In this document: positions 25,405-34,048 of the stretch, in pieces
Layout: each line of letters opens with the position of its first letter
Position numbering within the stretch: position 1 is the stretch's first letter
Source of the DNA: Mucilaginibacter pedocola
GTDB lineage: Bacteria > Bacteroidota > Bacteroidia > Sphingobacteriales > Sphingobacteriaceae
DNA: 64,000 nucleotides
Assembly: GCF_002013915.1 (NCBI RefSeq)
Contig: NZ_MBTF01000034.1
Span: forward strand, 124,001-188,000
Reading direction: 5' to 3'
Translations under genes and position numbers: made by a program
Notes under the pieces: generated by a model
What the model was told of the DNA's origin: nothing
Seen by the model: the letters and a program-made list of their open reading frames with translations, nothing else
Databases searched by the model: none

Positions 25405-26649
25405 TTATGCTATGGCCATTTTGTTCTCTTTGTAATAACCGGCTTTCAGTTTTTCGGCTACTACACTAAAGGCATCTAAAGTGCGCTCTACGTCGGCCAG
25501 GGTGTGCATGGCGGTTGGTATGAGGCGTAGCTCTATTAACCCTTTAGGGATAACCGGGTAAACTACTATCGAGCAGAAGATGCTATGGTTCTCGCGCAGG
25601 TCCATGGTAAGGCTGGTTGCCTCGTTCAGTTCGCCTTTCAGGAAAACCGGGGTAACCATAGTGTTGGTAATACCGATATCAAAGCCATGTTCCACCAAAC
25701 CATTCTGCAGTGCACGGGCAATTACCCAAAGCTGCTCTCGCAGTTCGGGGTTGTTACGCAGCAATTCGAAGCGTTTTTTCAAACCCAATACCATTGGCAT
25801 AGGCAATGCCTTAGCAAATGTTTGCGAACGCATATTATAGCGCAGGTAGTTGATAATTTCGGTATCAGCTGCCACAAAAGCACCTATGCCGGCCATTGAT
25901 TTAGCGAAAGTACCAAAGTATACATCCACACCATCAATACAATTTTGCGCCTCGTGCGTACCGGCACCTGTTGGGCCCATAGTACCAAAGCCATGCGCAT
26001 CATCTATCAGCAAACGGAAGTTGTATTTATCTTTCAGTGCTATGATCTCTTTCAATTTACCCTGCGCACCCGACATACCAAAAACGCCTTCAGTGATCAG
26101 CAATATGCCGCCGCCGGTTTGCTCGGTAAGTTTGGTTGCACGCTCAAGTTGTTTTTCGCAGCTCTCGATATCGTTATGCTGGTAAACAAAGCGTTTGCCC
26201 ATGTGCAGGCGAACACCATCTATAATACAGGCGTGCGACTCGGCATCGTAAACAACCACATCATTACGGTCTACCAGTGCATCAATAATAGATACCATAC
26301 CCTGGTAGCCGTAGTTCAATAAAAAGGCAGCTTCTTTGCCTACAAACTCGGCAAGGCCGTTCTCCAGTTCTTCGTGGTGTTTGGTGTTACCGCTCATCAT
26401 ACGGGCACCCATTGGGTACGCCATACCATAATCGGCAGCGGCTTGTGCATCGGCTTCGCGCACTTCGGGGTGGTTAGCCAACCCAAGGTAATTATTAAGG
26501 CTCCAAACCAGGTGTTCTTTGCCGTTGAACATCATGTGCGGATGTATCTCTCCCTCCAGTCGCGGGAACGAAAAATACCCGTGCGACCACTTCTGATGCT
26601 GCCCTATCGGGCCGCCCATGTTCTTATTTATTTTATCAAACAGATCCAA
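25405..26649 (-). CDS. Alpha-oxoamine synthase family PLP enzyme
   Basis: The 414-residue protein is a fold-type I PLP enzyme of the group with 8-amino-7-oxononanoate synthase, 2-amino-3-ketobutyrate CoA ligase and serine palmitoyltransferase. Marker sites are WSLNNYLGLANHPEV near the N-terminus, the PLP-stacking His in AESHACIIDG, DDAHGFGTMG, and the PLP lysine in FGTFAKSMAGIG. These enzymes join an acyl-CoA to an amino acid with loss of CO2. The sequence differs from the typical Sphingobacterium serine palmitoyltransferase, so I leave the substrate open. It stands alone. Confidence 0.85.
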   Translation of the reverse strand: MDLFDKINKNMGGPIGQHQKWSHGYFSFPRLEGEIHPHMMFNGKEHLVWSLNNYLGLANHPEVREADAQAAADYGMAYPMGARMMSGNTKHHEELENGLAEFVGKEAAFLLNYGYQGMVSIIDALVDRNDVVVYDAESHACIIDGVRLHMGKRFVYQHNDIESCEKQLERATKLTEQTGGGILLITEGVFGMSGAQGKLKEIIALKDKYNFRLLIDDAHGFGTMGPTGAGTHEAQNCIDGVDVYFGTFAKSMAGIGAFVAADTEIINYLRYNMRSQTFAKALPMPMVLGLKKRFELLRNNPELREQLWVIARALQNGLVEHGFDIGITNTMVTPVFLKGELNEATSLTMDLRENHSIFCSIVVYPVIPKGLIELRLIPTAMHTLADVERTLDAFSVVAEKLKAGYYKENKMAIA

Positions 26650-26757
26650 ATTGCAAATCCTTTAATGTTCATTCAATATTATTGCAAATATACCTATAAA
26701 ACGGCCTCCGGCAAACGTTATTACTTTTTATAATAGTTTATAACGTTATGAAGATGC

Positions 26758-26850
26758 AAGAGTTAAGAATCAAGAGACAAGCGCATTTTCTAACGCATAA
26801 AAAAAAGCAGAATAAAATTTATTCTGCTTTTTTTCTTGATTCTTGACTCT
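26758..26850 (-). terminator. Terminator after ftsZ inside a larger palindrome
   Basis: A core stem AAAAAAGCAGAATAAA / complement (26801-26833) gives a T-run on the minus strand. Outer arms AAGAGTTAAGAATCAAG (26758-26774) and its near complement (26834-26850, one mismatch) extend the structure. It closes the dcw cluster transcript. Confidence 0.8.
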
Positions 26851-26867
26851 TATATCTTGAATCTAAT

Positions 26868-28505
26868 TTAATCAACGTTATCGTGTAAGAACGAGTTGTT
26901 GTTTTTTATTTCGGTGTTGCCGTCGCTATCGGTTATCAGCGAGAAGCGCGATACCTGGCTCTCGTCTGATTGAGGAGTTTGCTGCAAAGCCACTTCCTTA
27001 CGTTTGTAGGCCGGTACGCTTTCCAGCTCCTGTATGTTGCCGTTGCGCAGCTTCATGCTCAGGTCTTTAAGGCGCATAATACGCTCGCGCGATTTACGCA
27101 GTTGCTCCTCTATCGATTCGTCGGTTTTGTTCTCATCGGCGCTTACCACTGGCTCCGGTTCCGGCTCAGGTTGTTTCTCTTCAGCAACAACAGGGGCAGG
27201 TGTACCAAAATCCATTACCGATTCGGCAATTTTAAAGGTAAAGCCCGAAGTGTCCTGTGGTTCTTCTTCCACTTCCTCCGGCTCTTCTTCTACCAGATTA
27301 AAACGAACTACCTCAGGTTGCTCTGCTTTCTCCTGTTTATCCTGCTCTTCTGCCTTCTGGAACAGATCGAACAAACCGGTTTGCTTAGGTGCTTCTTTCA
27401 CCTTAACAAAAGGTTGTGCTTGCGCGGTTACGCTGGCTTCCGGCTTAACGGCGTTAATAAATTCGTTAACTGGTTTAACCAATGGTGCAGCTTCGGGTAC
27501 CAGCATGTTAACAATTTTCTTGTTGCTATGCTCTTTCTCGCGCTCATCCTTGGTTTGGAAACCGGTAGCAATAATGGTAACCGAAAGTCCTTCGCCAATG
27601 TTCTCATCCTTACAATTACCCCATATCAAGTCGGCAGCCAAGCCGGCTTCTTCCTGTATGTAGTCGGTAATTATAGTAACCTCATCCATGGTTACTTCGT
27701 TCTCGCCCGAAGTAATGTTCAGTAATATATAGCGAGCGCCTTCTATCTCATTGTCTTTCAACAATGGCGATGCCAGAGCGCCTTCCACAGCTTTTAAGGC
27801 GCGGTTCTCACCTTCGGCAGTGCAGCTACCCATTATACATACGCCGCTATCTTTCATAACGGTGCGCACATCTTTAAAGTCGACGTTTATATAACCCGGC
27901 AGCGTGATGATCTCGGCGATACCTTTTGCAGCCGTGGTCAATATATCATCTGCCTGTGCAAATGCCGAGCTCATGGTTAGGTTACCAAATATCTGGCGCA
28001 GGCGATCGTTTGATATCACCAGGAACGAATCCACATATTTTCTCAACTCTTCCATACCCTCTTCGGCTTGCATACGACGACGCTTGCCCTCGAACGAGAA
28101 TGGCGTAGTGATGATACCAACTGTAAGTATATCCAGTTCGCGCGCGGCTTTGGCAATAATAGGGCTTGCACCTGTACCGGTACCGCCACCCATACCTGCG
28201 GTAATGAACAGCATTTTGGTATTGGCACCCAGCATTTGTTTAATATCATCGATATTCTCGATGGCCGAGTTTTTACCCACCTCGGGGATAGAGCCCGCGC
28301 CCATACCTTCGGTTAAGCTGGCACCCAATTGCACCTTGTTTGGTATAGGGCTTAGCTCCAATGCCTGGGCATCTGTATTACATATAATGAAGTCGACGCC
28401 CTTGATACCTTGCCTGTACATGTGGTTAACTGCGTTACCGCCGCCACCGCCAACACCAATTACCTTGATGATCGCCGATTTTTCTTTTAACATCTCAAAC
28501 TGCAT
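26868..28505 (-). CDS. ftsZ: Cell division protein FtsZ
   Basis: The 545-residue protein is the tubulin-like GTPase that forms the division ring. The GTPase domain covers ~residues 10-320, with the GTP-binding loop GMGGGTGTGASP and the T7 catalytic loop in NVDFKDVRTVM. A long variable region (~330-500) is rich in Glu, Pro and Lys (EEEPEEVEEEPQD). The C-terminal peptide includes VSRFSLITDSDG and probably binds FtsA. Total length is greater than the ~380 of E. coli, as usual in Bacteroidetes. It ends the dcw cluster and has a 269-bp gap to ftsA with DnaA-box-like sequences. Confidence 0.97.
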   Translation of the reverse strand: MQFEMLKEKSAIIKVIGVGGGGGNAVNHMYRQGIKGVDFIICNTDAQALELSPIPNKVQLGASLTEGMGAGSIPEVGKNSAIENIDDIKQMLGANTKMLFITAGMGGGTGTGASPIIAKAARELDILTVGIITTPFSFEGKRRRMQAEEGMEELRKYVDSFLVISNDRLRQIFGNLTMSSAFAQADDILTTAAKGIAEIITLPGYINVDFKDVRTVMKDSGVCIMGSCTAEGENRALKAVEGALASPLLKDNEIEGARYILLNITSGENEVTMDEVTIITDYIQEEAGLAADLIWGNCKDENIGEGLSVTIIATGFQTKDEREKEHSNKKIVNMLVPEAAPLVKPVNEFINAVKPEASVTAQAQPFVKVKEAPKQTGLFDLFQKAEEQDKQEKAEQPEVVRFNLVEEEPEEVEEEPQDTSGFTFKIAESVMDFGTPAPVVAEEKQPEPEPEPVVSADENKTDESIEEQLRKSRERIMRLKDLSMKLRNGNIQELESVPAYKRKEVALQQTPQSDESQVSRFSLITDSDGNTEIKNNNSFLHDNVD

Positions 28506-28572
28506 AATCCTTGTTTTTCAGTTGTTTGTGGTTTGATGACCAGATAGATTTCAGTAATGTAATAATAGGGGT

Positions 28573-28614
28573 TTTTCCACAAGGGTTTTCCACAATTGTG
28601 CATATTGTGGAAAA
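28573..28614. promoter_or_regulatory. Three DnaA-box-like sequences before ftsZ
   Basis: TTTTCCACA occurs at 28573-28581 and 28586-28594, and in inverse orientation at 28606-28614. Each differs by one base from the consensus TTATCCACA. They lie 68-109 bp upstream of the ftsZ start. Confidence 0.45.
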
Positions 28615-28644
28615 GTTAACTAATGTGAATAAATATTAATCGCC

Positions 28645-28728
28645 TTAGCTAAAACTCTCCTGCTTTTGCCTCCTCCTCAACTTATTGGCCTTATCAAACT
28701 TCTTACCAAAGAAGCTTTTCTGGGCCAT
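28645..28728 (-). CDS. Possible small basic peptide between ftsA and ftsZ
   Basis: A 27-residue frame (MAQKSFFGKKFDKANKLRRR, then QKQESFS) lies in the ftsA-ftsZ gap on the coding strand. It is strongly basic and probably helical. It may be a real short peptide, a leader peptide or a chance frame. Only comparison with related genomes could tell. It does not overlap either neighbour. Confidence 0.3.
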   Translation of the reverse strand: MAQKSFFGKKFDKANKLRRRQKQESFS

Positions 28729-28742
28729 ATCAACCACGCAAT

Positions 28743-28751
28743 TGTGGATAA
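28743..28751 (-). promoter_or_regulatory. Perfect DnaA box between ftsA and ftsZ
   Basis: TTATCCACA on the minus strand is the exact DnaA-box consensus. Together with the three near-boxes at 28573-28614 it forms a cluster within 180 bp. Confidence 0.5.
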
Positions 28752-28774
28752 GTCGGGAGCGAGGCAAACGCCTG

Positions 28775-30121
28775 TTATTTCAAGAAATCCTCATCCTTTA
28801 TATCATCCTTAATAAATCTCTTGCCCGACTCGAGTATCTTGCCCAGCAGCCCATACTTGCGGTCGTCGGTGTACTTCGCTTTCTCAATTTTGGCAGGGGC
28901 CGGCGCTGCCTGTGCAACATCGTTATATTCCATTTTTTGGATACCCTTTATCAGCAAGCCAATACCTGTAGCATAAGTTGGTGCCTGCAGGTCTTCGTAA
29001 ATACCTTTTGGCAATACTTCGTTCTTGGCCAAATGCTCGTTAGGATAACCAATACGGCAATCTAAACCGGTTACAAACTCTATCAGTTGGGTTAAGTGTT
29101 TCAGTTGGGCACCGCCGCCTGTTACCACTATACCACCGATCAGTTTCTTTTCGTAGCCGGATGATTTTATTTCGTAGTAAACGTGTTCAATAATTTCCTC
29201 CATACGGGCCTGTATCACAAAGGCCAGGTTCTTCACCGATATTTCTTTTGGTTCGCGGCCGCGCAAGCCCGGTACGCAAACTATTTCGTTCTCTTTGTTC
29301 TCTTCTGCCAGTGCCGAGCCAAACCTTACTTTCAGTTGCTCTGCAATGTTGCGCATTACCGAGCAACCCTCGCGGATATCCTCGGTTACGCTGTTACCAC
29401 CAAATGGGATAACCGCAGTGTGGCGGATAATGCCCTCATGGAAGATGGCCACATCGGTAGTACCACCACCAATATCAACCAACACTATACCCGCTTCTTT
29501 CTCTTCCTCGCTCAGTACCGACTCCGACGATGCCAATGGCTCCAGTATCAGTTCCTGGCTTTCCAGCTGGGCTTTGGTTACGCATTTTACGATGTTTTTA
29601 ATAGCCGTAACCTGGCCCGATATAATGTGGAAGTTGGCTTCCAAACGCACACCGGCCATGCCTATAGGATCTTTGATACCCGGCTCGCTATCTACAGTAA
29701 ACTCCTGCGGCAATACGTGGATGATCTCTTCGCCCGGAGGCATCACCAGGTTGTACATATCCTCAACCAGTTTATCAATATCCTTGCGGCCTATCTCGGT
29801 ATTCAGGTCCTTACGGGTTATCAGTCCACGGTGCTGCAAGCTTTTTATATGCTGCCCTGCTATACCTACGTTCACTATCCTTATCTCTACGTTAGATTGT
29901 GCGCTGGCCACATCAACTGCCTGTATAATGCCCTGCACCGTTTTATCGATGTTTGACACCACACCACGCGTAACACCCGCCGATTCGGCCTTGCCTATAC
30001 CCAGCACTTCAATTTTACCGTTTTTGCTGCGGCGGCCAACAATAGCACAAATCTTAGTAGTACCAATATCAAGCCCCACTACTATTGGCGAACTCTTTTC
30101 ATGTGTTGAACTTTTGTCCAT
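28775..30121 (-). CDS. ftsA: Cell division protein FtsA
   Basis: The 448-residue actin-like ATPase tethers FtsZ to the membrane and recruits later divisome proteins. Actin-fold motifs are VVGLDIGTTKICAIVG near the N-terminus, VLVDIGGGTTDVAIF in the middle and GGIVVTGGGAQLK towards the end. The C-terminal amphipathic tail (GKILESGKRFIKDD) is the probable membrane-targeting helix. An Ala/Pro linker precedes it. The gene follows ftsQ by 30 bp in the dcw order. Confidence 0.96.
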   Translation of the reverse strand: MDKSSTHEKSSPIVVGLDIGTTKICAIVGRRSKNGKIEVLGIGKAESAGVTRGVVSNIDKTVQGIIQAVDVASAQSNVEIRIVNVGIAGQHIKSLQHRGLITRKDLNTEIGRKDIDKLVEDMYNLVMPPGEEIIHVLPQEFTVDSEPGIKDPIGMAGVRLEANFHIISGQVTAIKNIVKCVTKAQLESQELILEPLASSESVLSEEEKEAGIVLVDIGGGTTDVAIFHEGIIRHTAVIPFGGNSVTEDIREGCSVMRNIAEQLKVRFGSALAEENKENEIVCVPGLRGREPKEISVKNLAFVIQARMEEIIEHVYYEIKSSGYEKKLIGGIVVTGGGAQLKHLTQLIEFVTGLDCRIGYPNEHLAKNEVLPKGIYEDLQAPTYATGIGLLIKGIQKMEYNDVAQAAPAPAKIEKAKYTDDRKYGLLGKILESGKRFIKDDIKDEDFLK

Positions 30122-30151
30122 ATTGTCAAATGTTTTAAATAGATGTCTTTT

Positions 30152-31348
30152 TTACTTTTTCTTCTTGTCCGCGGGTTTTGCTGTGCCCTTTTTCTCTTCT
30201 TTCTTCTTCTCTGCCGGCTTATTTGCCGCTTTCTTGCTACTTACGTAGCCTGCTATCACATCCTCTGCCGAAGCAGGTTTTGCAACCGCCGTTTTCTTTT
30301 TAGTTGCCGGTGCTGATACTACTTTATGCTCGGCAGGCTTTGGTGTTGCCTTTTTGTGCTCTACTTTATGCTCCACTGGCTTCGCAGCTACCGGTTCACT
30401 TTTCGCTTCGTCGGCTTCAGCAGGCTTTTCTTTAACCGGCTCAGGTGTGTCGCGCAGTACCGGCCCATCGTTATCAGGCATCGGCTTTACTACGTTCATG
30501 CGTGCCGCCCGTAGCGAATCTTCTTCGGCACGTTTGCGCTGTGCTTTCAGGGCATTCAGCGAATCTACCAGCGTTTGGTTCTTCACCCCTATTACCTGGT
30601 TGTTGTACTTGGCGTTGATAACCTTGTAAGCATCCCAACCAACCATAGGCAGCGCCTTTTTGTAAAAAGCCTTCAGGTTGCCAAAACGCAGATCGAGCGA
30701 ATCGGCATTGCCCAGCAAAATGCGCTGGTTGCCTACGCGGGGTATCAGCTCTATCTCGTGCTCTTTATTAATATATATCTGCGCTATCTGCGCATCCCAA
30801 AGCGAATCGTTACGGATAAAATCAGCAGTTTTGAAAATATCCTTTGCCAAAACCGTGTGCAACGAATCGACTTTGTTGGCAAACAACTCATCAATAAAAC
30901 CATTGGCCACAATTACCTTCGCGGTAAAGTTTGGCGATAAGGGCATCTTCAGCCCATGCTGGTCTACATAAAAATCCTGCTCAAAGCGGTTCATCACCCG
31001 CAGTATGGGCTGGCGCTGGCTCACTTCTACCTGCATTACCCCATCCATATCGGCATAAACTTTGGCAAACTCCGCAAAGGGGTTTTTCTTCAGTTTATTT
31101 TCCAGCGCGTGCAGGTCAATACCGTCCATACGGCGGCCTATCAGCGTGTGGCTTTCAATCTGTAAAATTTTATCAACCTCCTGGCGGTCAATAAAATAAT
31201 GGCTGCCGGGCATGTACACCTTTATAGATTTACAAACCACCTCGCCCTTTTTCACAGAAATGAAACTCATAAGCACCACCAAACCGGCCAGGCTGAGTGT
31301 CCAGCCAAGTCCAATTAAAAGCGGTTTCCAAATGCGTTTCTTAAACAT
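30152..31348 (-). CDS. ftsQ: Cell division protein FtsQ/DivIB with long basic tail
   Basis: The 398-residue protein has one N-terminal membrane helix (~residues 12-30) and the FtsQ/POTRA periplasmic domains (~40-260). It bridges early and late divisome components together with FtsB/FtsL-like proteins. From about residue 280 to the end it carries an unusual ~115-residue tail of Lys, Ala, Pro and Glu, ending in KPADKKKK. The usual Bacteroidetes FtsQ is shorter. The tail would be periplasmic and strongly basic, so binding to wall polymers is possible but not shown. It overlaps the murC end by 8 bp. Confidence 0.92.
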   Translation of the reverse strand: MFKKRIWKPLLIGLGWTLSLAGLVVLMSFISVKKGEVVCKSIKVYMPGSHYFIDRQEVDKILQIESHTLIGRRMDGIDLHALENKLKKNPFAEFAKVYADMDGVMQVEVSQRQPILRVMNRFEQDFYVDQHGLKMPLSPNFTAKVIVANGFIDELFANKVDSLHTVLAKDIFKTADFIRNDSLWDAQIAQIYINKEHEIELIPRVGNQRILLGNADSLDLRFGNLKAFYKKALPMVGWDAYKVINAKYNNQVIGVKNQTLVDSLNALKAQRKRAEEDSLRAARMNVVKPMPDNDGPVLRDTPEPVKEKPAEADEAKSEPVAAKPVEHKVEHKKATPKPAEHKVVSAPATKKKTAVAKPASAEDVIAGYVSSKKAANKPAEKKKEEKKGTAKPADKKKK

Positions 31349-32693
31349 GCTCTAAAATTTCTTTCAAAGGGTTTACCAGTGTATCAATATCTCCTGCGCC
31401 AACGGTTAGCAGCAATTCCGGTTGCTCGGCTTTAATAATGCCTAAGCTTTCCTGCTTGCCTACCAGGCGTTTGTTTTCCAGTTTCATTAGCCCAAGCACC
31501 ATATTGCTATCCACACCCGGTATCGGCAACTCACGGGCTGGATAAATCTCCAGCATTAATAGCTCGTCTGCCATATCCAGCACCTCGGCAAAGCCGTCTA
31601 CAAAATCGCGCGTGCGAGTGAACAGGTGCGGTTGAAACATTACCGTTAGCTTTTTGCCGGGGTAAAGTTTCCGTACCGACGATATTGCCGCCCTTAATTC
31701 CTCGGGGTGATGCGCATAATCGTCTATATAAATATGCTTCTCGTTCTTTACAATATATTCGAACCTGCGCTTAACGCCCTTGAACGAACCTAAAGCTTCG
31801 CGTATAGCATCGGCAGAAACTTCCAGCCTCAATGTTGCTTCTATAGCAGCAACGGCATTCTCTACGTTGTGCAAGCCTGCAATACCCATCCTGATATCAG
31901 GGATGCTGGTGCTGCCGTTATCAAAATCGAAATGGAAGCTGCCATCCTCAATACGGATGTTGCGGCCCATAGCGCCGGCTCCCTCTTTTATACTGTAAGT
32001 AAAACCTTCCAACGGCAAGCCTTTTTTGCTGATGAGCACACCGCCCGGTTTTATCTGCGAAGCAAACAGCCTGAACGATTCCTCCAGATGCGAGTGGTCG
32101 CCATAAATATCCAAATGGTCGGCATCCATTGAGGTGATAATGGCGGTATCAGGGCTCAGCGTCAGGAACGACCTGTCGTATTCATCAGCCTCAACCACCA
32201 CAATATCATTTTTGCCGTATAGTACGTTGGTGTTGTAATTTGATGATATGCCACCCAAGAAAGCCGAACAATCTTTACCCGAATCTTTCAGGATATGGGC
32301 TATCATACTGGATGTTGTGGTTTTACCATGCGTACCCGCAACTGCTACCGTAAACATACCGCGACTGATAATACCCAACACCTGCGAGCGTTTCTGCAGA
32401 TCGAACCCGTGGTTTTTAAAGTAATTAAGGATATGCGAATCCTTAGGGATAGCAGGCGTGTATATCACCAGCGTACCATCGCAAGGTTTCTGGAAGCTCA
32501 TAGGTATCCAATCCAGCCTGTCCTCAAATACCACGCGGATGCCTTCGTTATGGAGGGCATCGGTAAGGGGGGTGCTGGTTTTGTCGTAACCGCATACAAC
32601 ACAACCCAAATGATGGAAATAGCGCGCCAGGCCACTCATGCCTATGCCGCCTATGCCTACCAGGTAAACCCGCTGTATGTTTTTTAGTTCCAT
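31341..32693 (-). CDS. murC: UDP-N-acetylmuramate--L-alanine ligase MurC
   Basis: The 450-residue Mur ligase adds L-alanine to UDP-MurNAc, the first step of the stem peptide. The N-terminal Rossmann motif is VYLVGIGGIGMSGLA and the ATP-binding loop is AGTHGKTTTSSMI. The central ligase and C-terminal domains are complete. In the dcw cluster it follows murG, but an intrinsic terminator lies between them, so murC-ftsQ-ftsA-ftsZ may have a further promoter in the 118-bp gap. Confidence 0.96.
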   Translation of the reverse strand: MELKNIQRVYLVGIGGIGMSGLARYFHHLGCVVCGYDKTSTPLTDALHNEGIRVVFEDRLDWIPMSFQKPCDGTLVIYTPAIPKDSHILNYFKNHGFDLQKRSQVLGIISRGMFTVAVAGTHGKTTTSSMIAHILKDSGKDCSAFLGGISSNYNTNVLYGKNDIVVVEADEYDRSFLTLSPDTAIITSMDADHLDIYGDHSHLEESFRLFASQIKPGGVLISKKGLPLEGFTYSIKEGAGAMGRNIRIEDGSFHFDFDNGSTSIPDIRMGIAGLHNVENAVAAIEATLRLEVSADAIREALGSFKGVKRRFEYIVKNEKHIYIDDYAHHPEELRAAISSVRKLYPGKKLTVMFQPHLFTRTRDFVDGFAEVLDMADELLMLEIYPARELPIPGVDSNMVLGLMKLENKRLVGKQESLGIIKAEQPELLLTVGAGDIDTLVNPLKEILEHV

Positions 32694-32779
32694 GTTTTAA
32701 CTCCTTTAAAGTTTATCTAAAACGCTTTAGCGCCTTTAACTAACCTCTTTTCTCCAACCGCTAATCTCTAACAGAAAAA

Positions 32780-32809
32780 GGCTATCCCCGCTATCCGCGG
32801 GGATTAGCC
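32780..32809 (-). terminator. Intrinsic terminator between murG and murC
   Basis: On the minus strand the stem TCCCCGC/GCGGGGA with flanking GGCTA/TAGCC pairing is followed by TTTTCTG. It starts 3 bp after the murG stop and looks like a strong rho-independent terminator or attenuator inside the dcw cluster. Confidence 0.75.
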
Positions 32810-32811
32810 AA

Positions 32812-33966
32812 TTAATTGTTGATTGTTATTTGGATAACCTCTTTTGCAATAACTTCATCGGCATTGGGCATAGCCAGTTTGCCAATGTTATCGCTTAATT
32901 TCTTTTGCAAATCTTTATCGCTTAATAGCTCCAGTGCTTTATCAACCAGTTGTGCCTCGGCATTGCGGTCGGCAACCAAAACCGCAGCTCCTTCGGTAAC
33001 CAGGGCAAGTGCATTTTTAGTTTGATGATCCTCGGCCACATTTGGCGATGGTACCAGTATAACCGGTTTCTTCACCACACATAGCTCGGCAATAGTGCCT
33101 GCGCCTGCGCGGGAGATAATAACATCTGCAGCGGCAAAAGCCAAATCCATACGATTCAAAAACTCCACCACGCAAATGTTGGGGTGTATGTTATCGCCAA
33201 GTTGCGCCAGTATGCTTTTGTAATAAAACTTACCGGTTTGCCATACCACCTGAACATCGGCAGCTATCAGTTTATCTAAACCGGCCAGCATGCTTTTGTT
33301 CAGCGTACCTGCACCCAAACTGCCGCCGGTAACCAAAATGGTTTTCTTACGCGATGATAGTTTGTATAACTCCAGCGCCTGCATGTGCTTACCAACAATA
33401 TCAACCGACTCTTTACGTATAGGGTTCCCCGTTTTAATAATGCGCTCTTTAGGGAAAAACTTATCCATCCCATCAAAAGCCACGCATATCTTCTTAGCCT
33501 TTTTGCCTAATATTTTATTGGTGATACCTGCGTAAGAGTTTTGCTCTTGTATCAGGGTTGGCACCTTCATTACGCCGGCTGCATACAACAGCGGGCCGCT
33601 GGCATAGCCACCCACGCCTACACAGGCATCGGGTTTAAAATCTTTAATGATCTGCACGGCCTTGCGCACACTACCCAGCAACTTCACCGGGAACATCAGG
33701 TTTTTGAGGATAGACTTGCGTTGTATGCCCTGTATATCCAAACCGATAATTTCGTAACCGGCAGCAGGCACCTTCTCCATCTCCATGCGGCCTTTAGCGC
33801 CAACAAAAAGTATTTCGGTATCGGGGTTAAGCTTTTTTAAAGCATTGGCAATAGCAATTGCCGGGAAGATATGCCCCCCTGTACCGCCGCCGCTAATGAT
33901 GATGCGTGCCCCCCCCGCCCCCTGAAGGGGGAGCTTTTGATTAGCTTGGTTGCTCTGCTTTGTCAT
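32812..33966 (-). CDS. murG: UDP-GlcNAc transferase MurG with repeat-encoded N-terminal extension
   Basis: MurG adds GlcNAc to lipid I, making lipid II at the inner membrane. From the ATG at 33964-33966 the protein has 384 residues; a TTG 13 codons upstream is less likely. The GT-B core starts at IIISGGGTGGHIFPA. The C-terminal UDP-GlcNAc-binding part has SRAGAGTIAELC and the following acidic stretch. Before the core lies an extra ~20 residues containing QKLPLQGAGGA, encoded by one arm of a palindromic repeat. A run of eight G lies in that arm. MurG of other bacteria begins just before IIISGGG. Confidence 0.95.
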   Translation of the reverse strand: MTKQSNQANQKLPLQGAGGARIIISGGGTGGHIFPAIAIANALKKLNPDTEILFVGAKGRMEMEKVPAAGYEIIGLDIQGIQRKSILKNLMFPVKLLGSVRKAVQIIKDFKPDACVGVGGYASGPLLYAAGVMKVPTLIQEQNSYAGITNKILGKKAKKICVAFDGMDKFFPKERIIKTGNPIRKESVDIVGKHMQALELYKLSSRKKTILVTGGSLGAGTLNKSMLAGLDKLIAADVQVVWQTGKFYYKSILAQLGDNIHPNICVVEFLNRMDLAFAAADVIISRAGAGTIAELCVVKKPVILVPSPNVAEDHQTKNALALVTEGAAVLVADRNAEAQLVDKALELLSDKDLQKKLSDNIGKLAMPNADEVIAKEVIQITINN

Positions 33967-34044
33967 TTGCTTCTTGCTTTTATTTACTTTTAAATTGTGC
34001 TTCAAACTTCTGCTCCCCCTTCAGGGAGCTGGGGGGCCTGAGCT
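33908..34044. repeat. Junction inverted-repeat element, ftsW/murG
   Basis: The arms, containing CCCCCTGAAGGGGGAGCTTTT (33916-33937, inside murG) and CTCCCCCTTCAGGGAGCTGG (34013-34032, just after the ftsW stop), enclose ~75 bp. The murG start codon lies in this loop. The same design recurs at 35213-35348 and 36679-36814. Confidence 0.85.
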
Positions 34045-34048
34045 ATAC

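Noticed and set aside
25405..26649. Assignment as serine palmitoyltransferase
   Set aside because: The family (alpha-oxoamine synthase) is clear, but the sequence differs from the known Sphingobacterium enzyme as I recall it, so the specific substrate is left open.
26970..27725. Long plus-strand frames antisense to ftsZ (and similar ones antisense to ftsA, murC, nrdA)
   Set aside because: They mirror the codon pattern of the real gene on the other strand and show no domain.
33967..34005. TTG start 13 codons upstream of the murG ATG
   Set aside because: TTG is a rare start and the added residues (basic, polar) have no counterpart; the ATG at 33964-33966 is sufficient.
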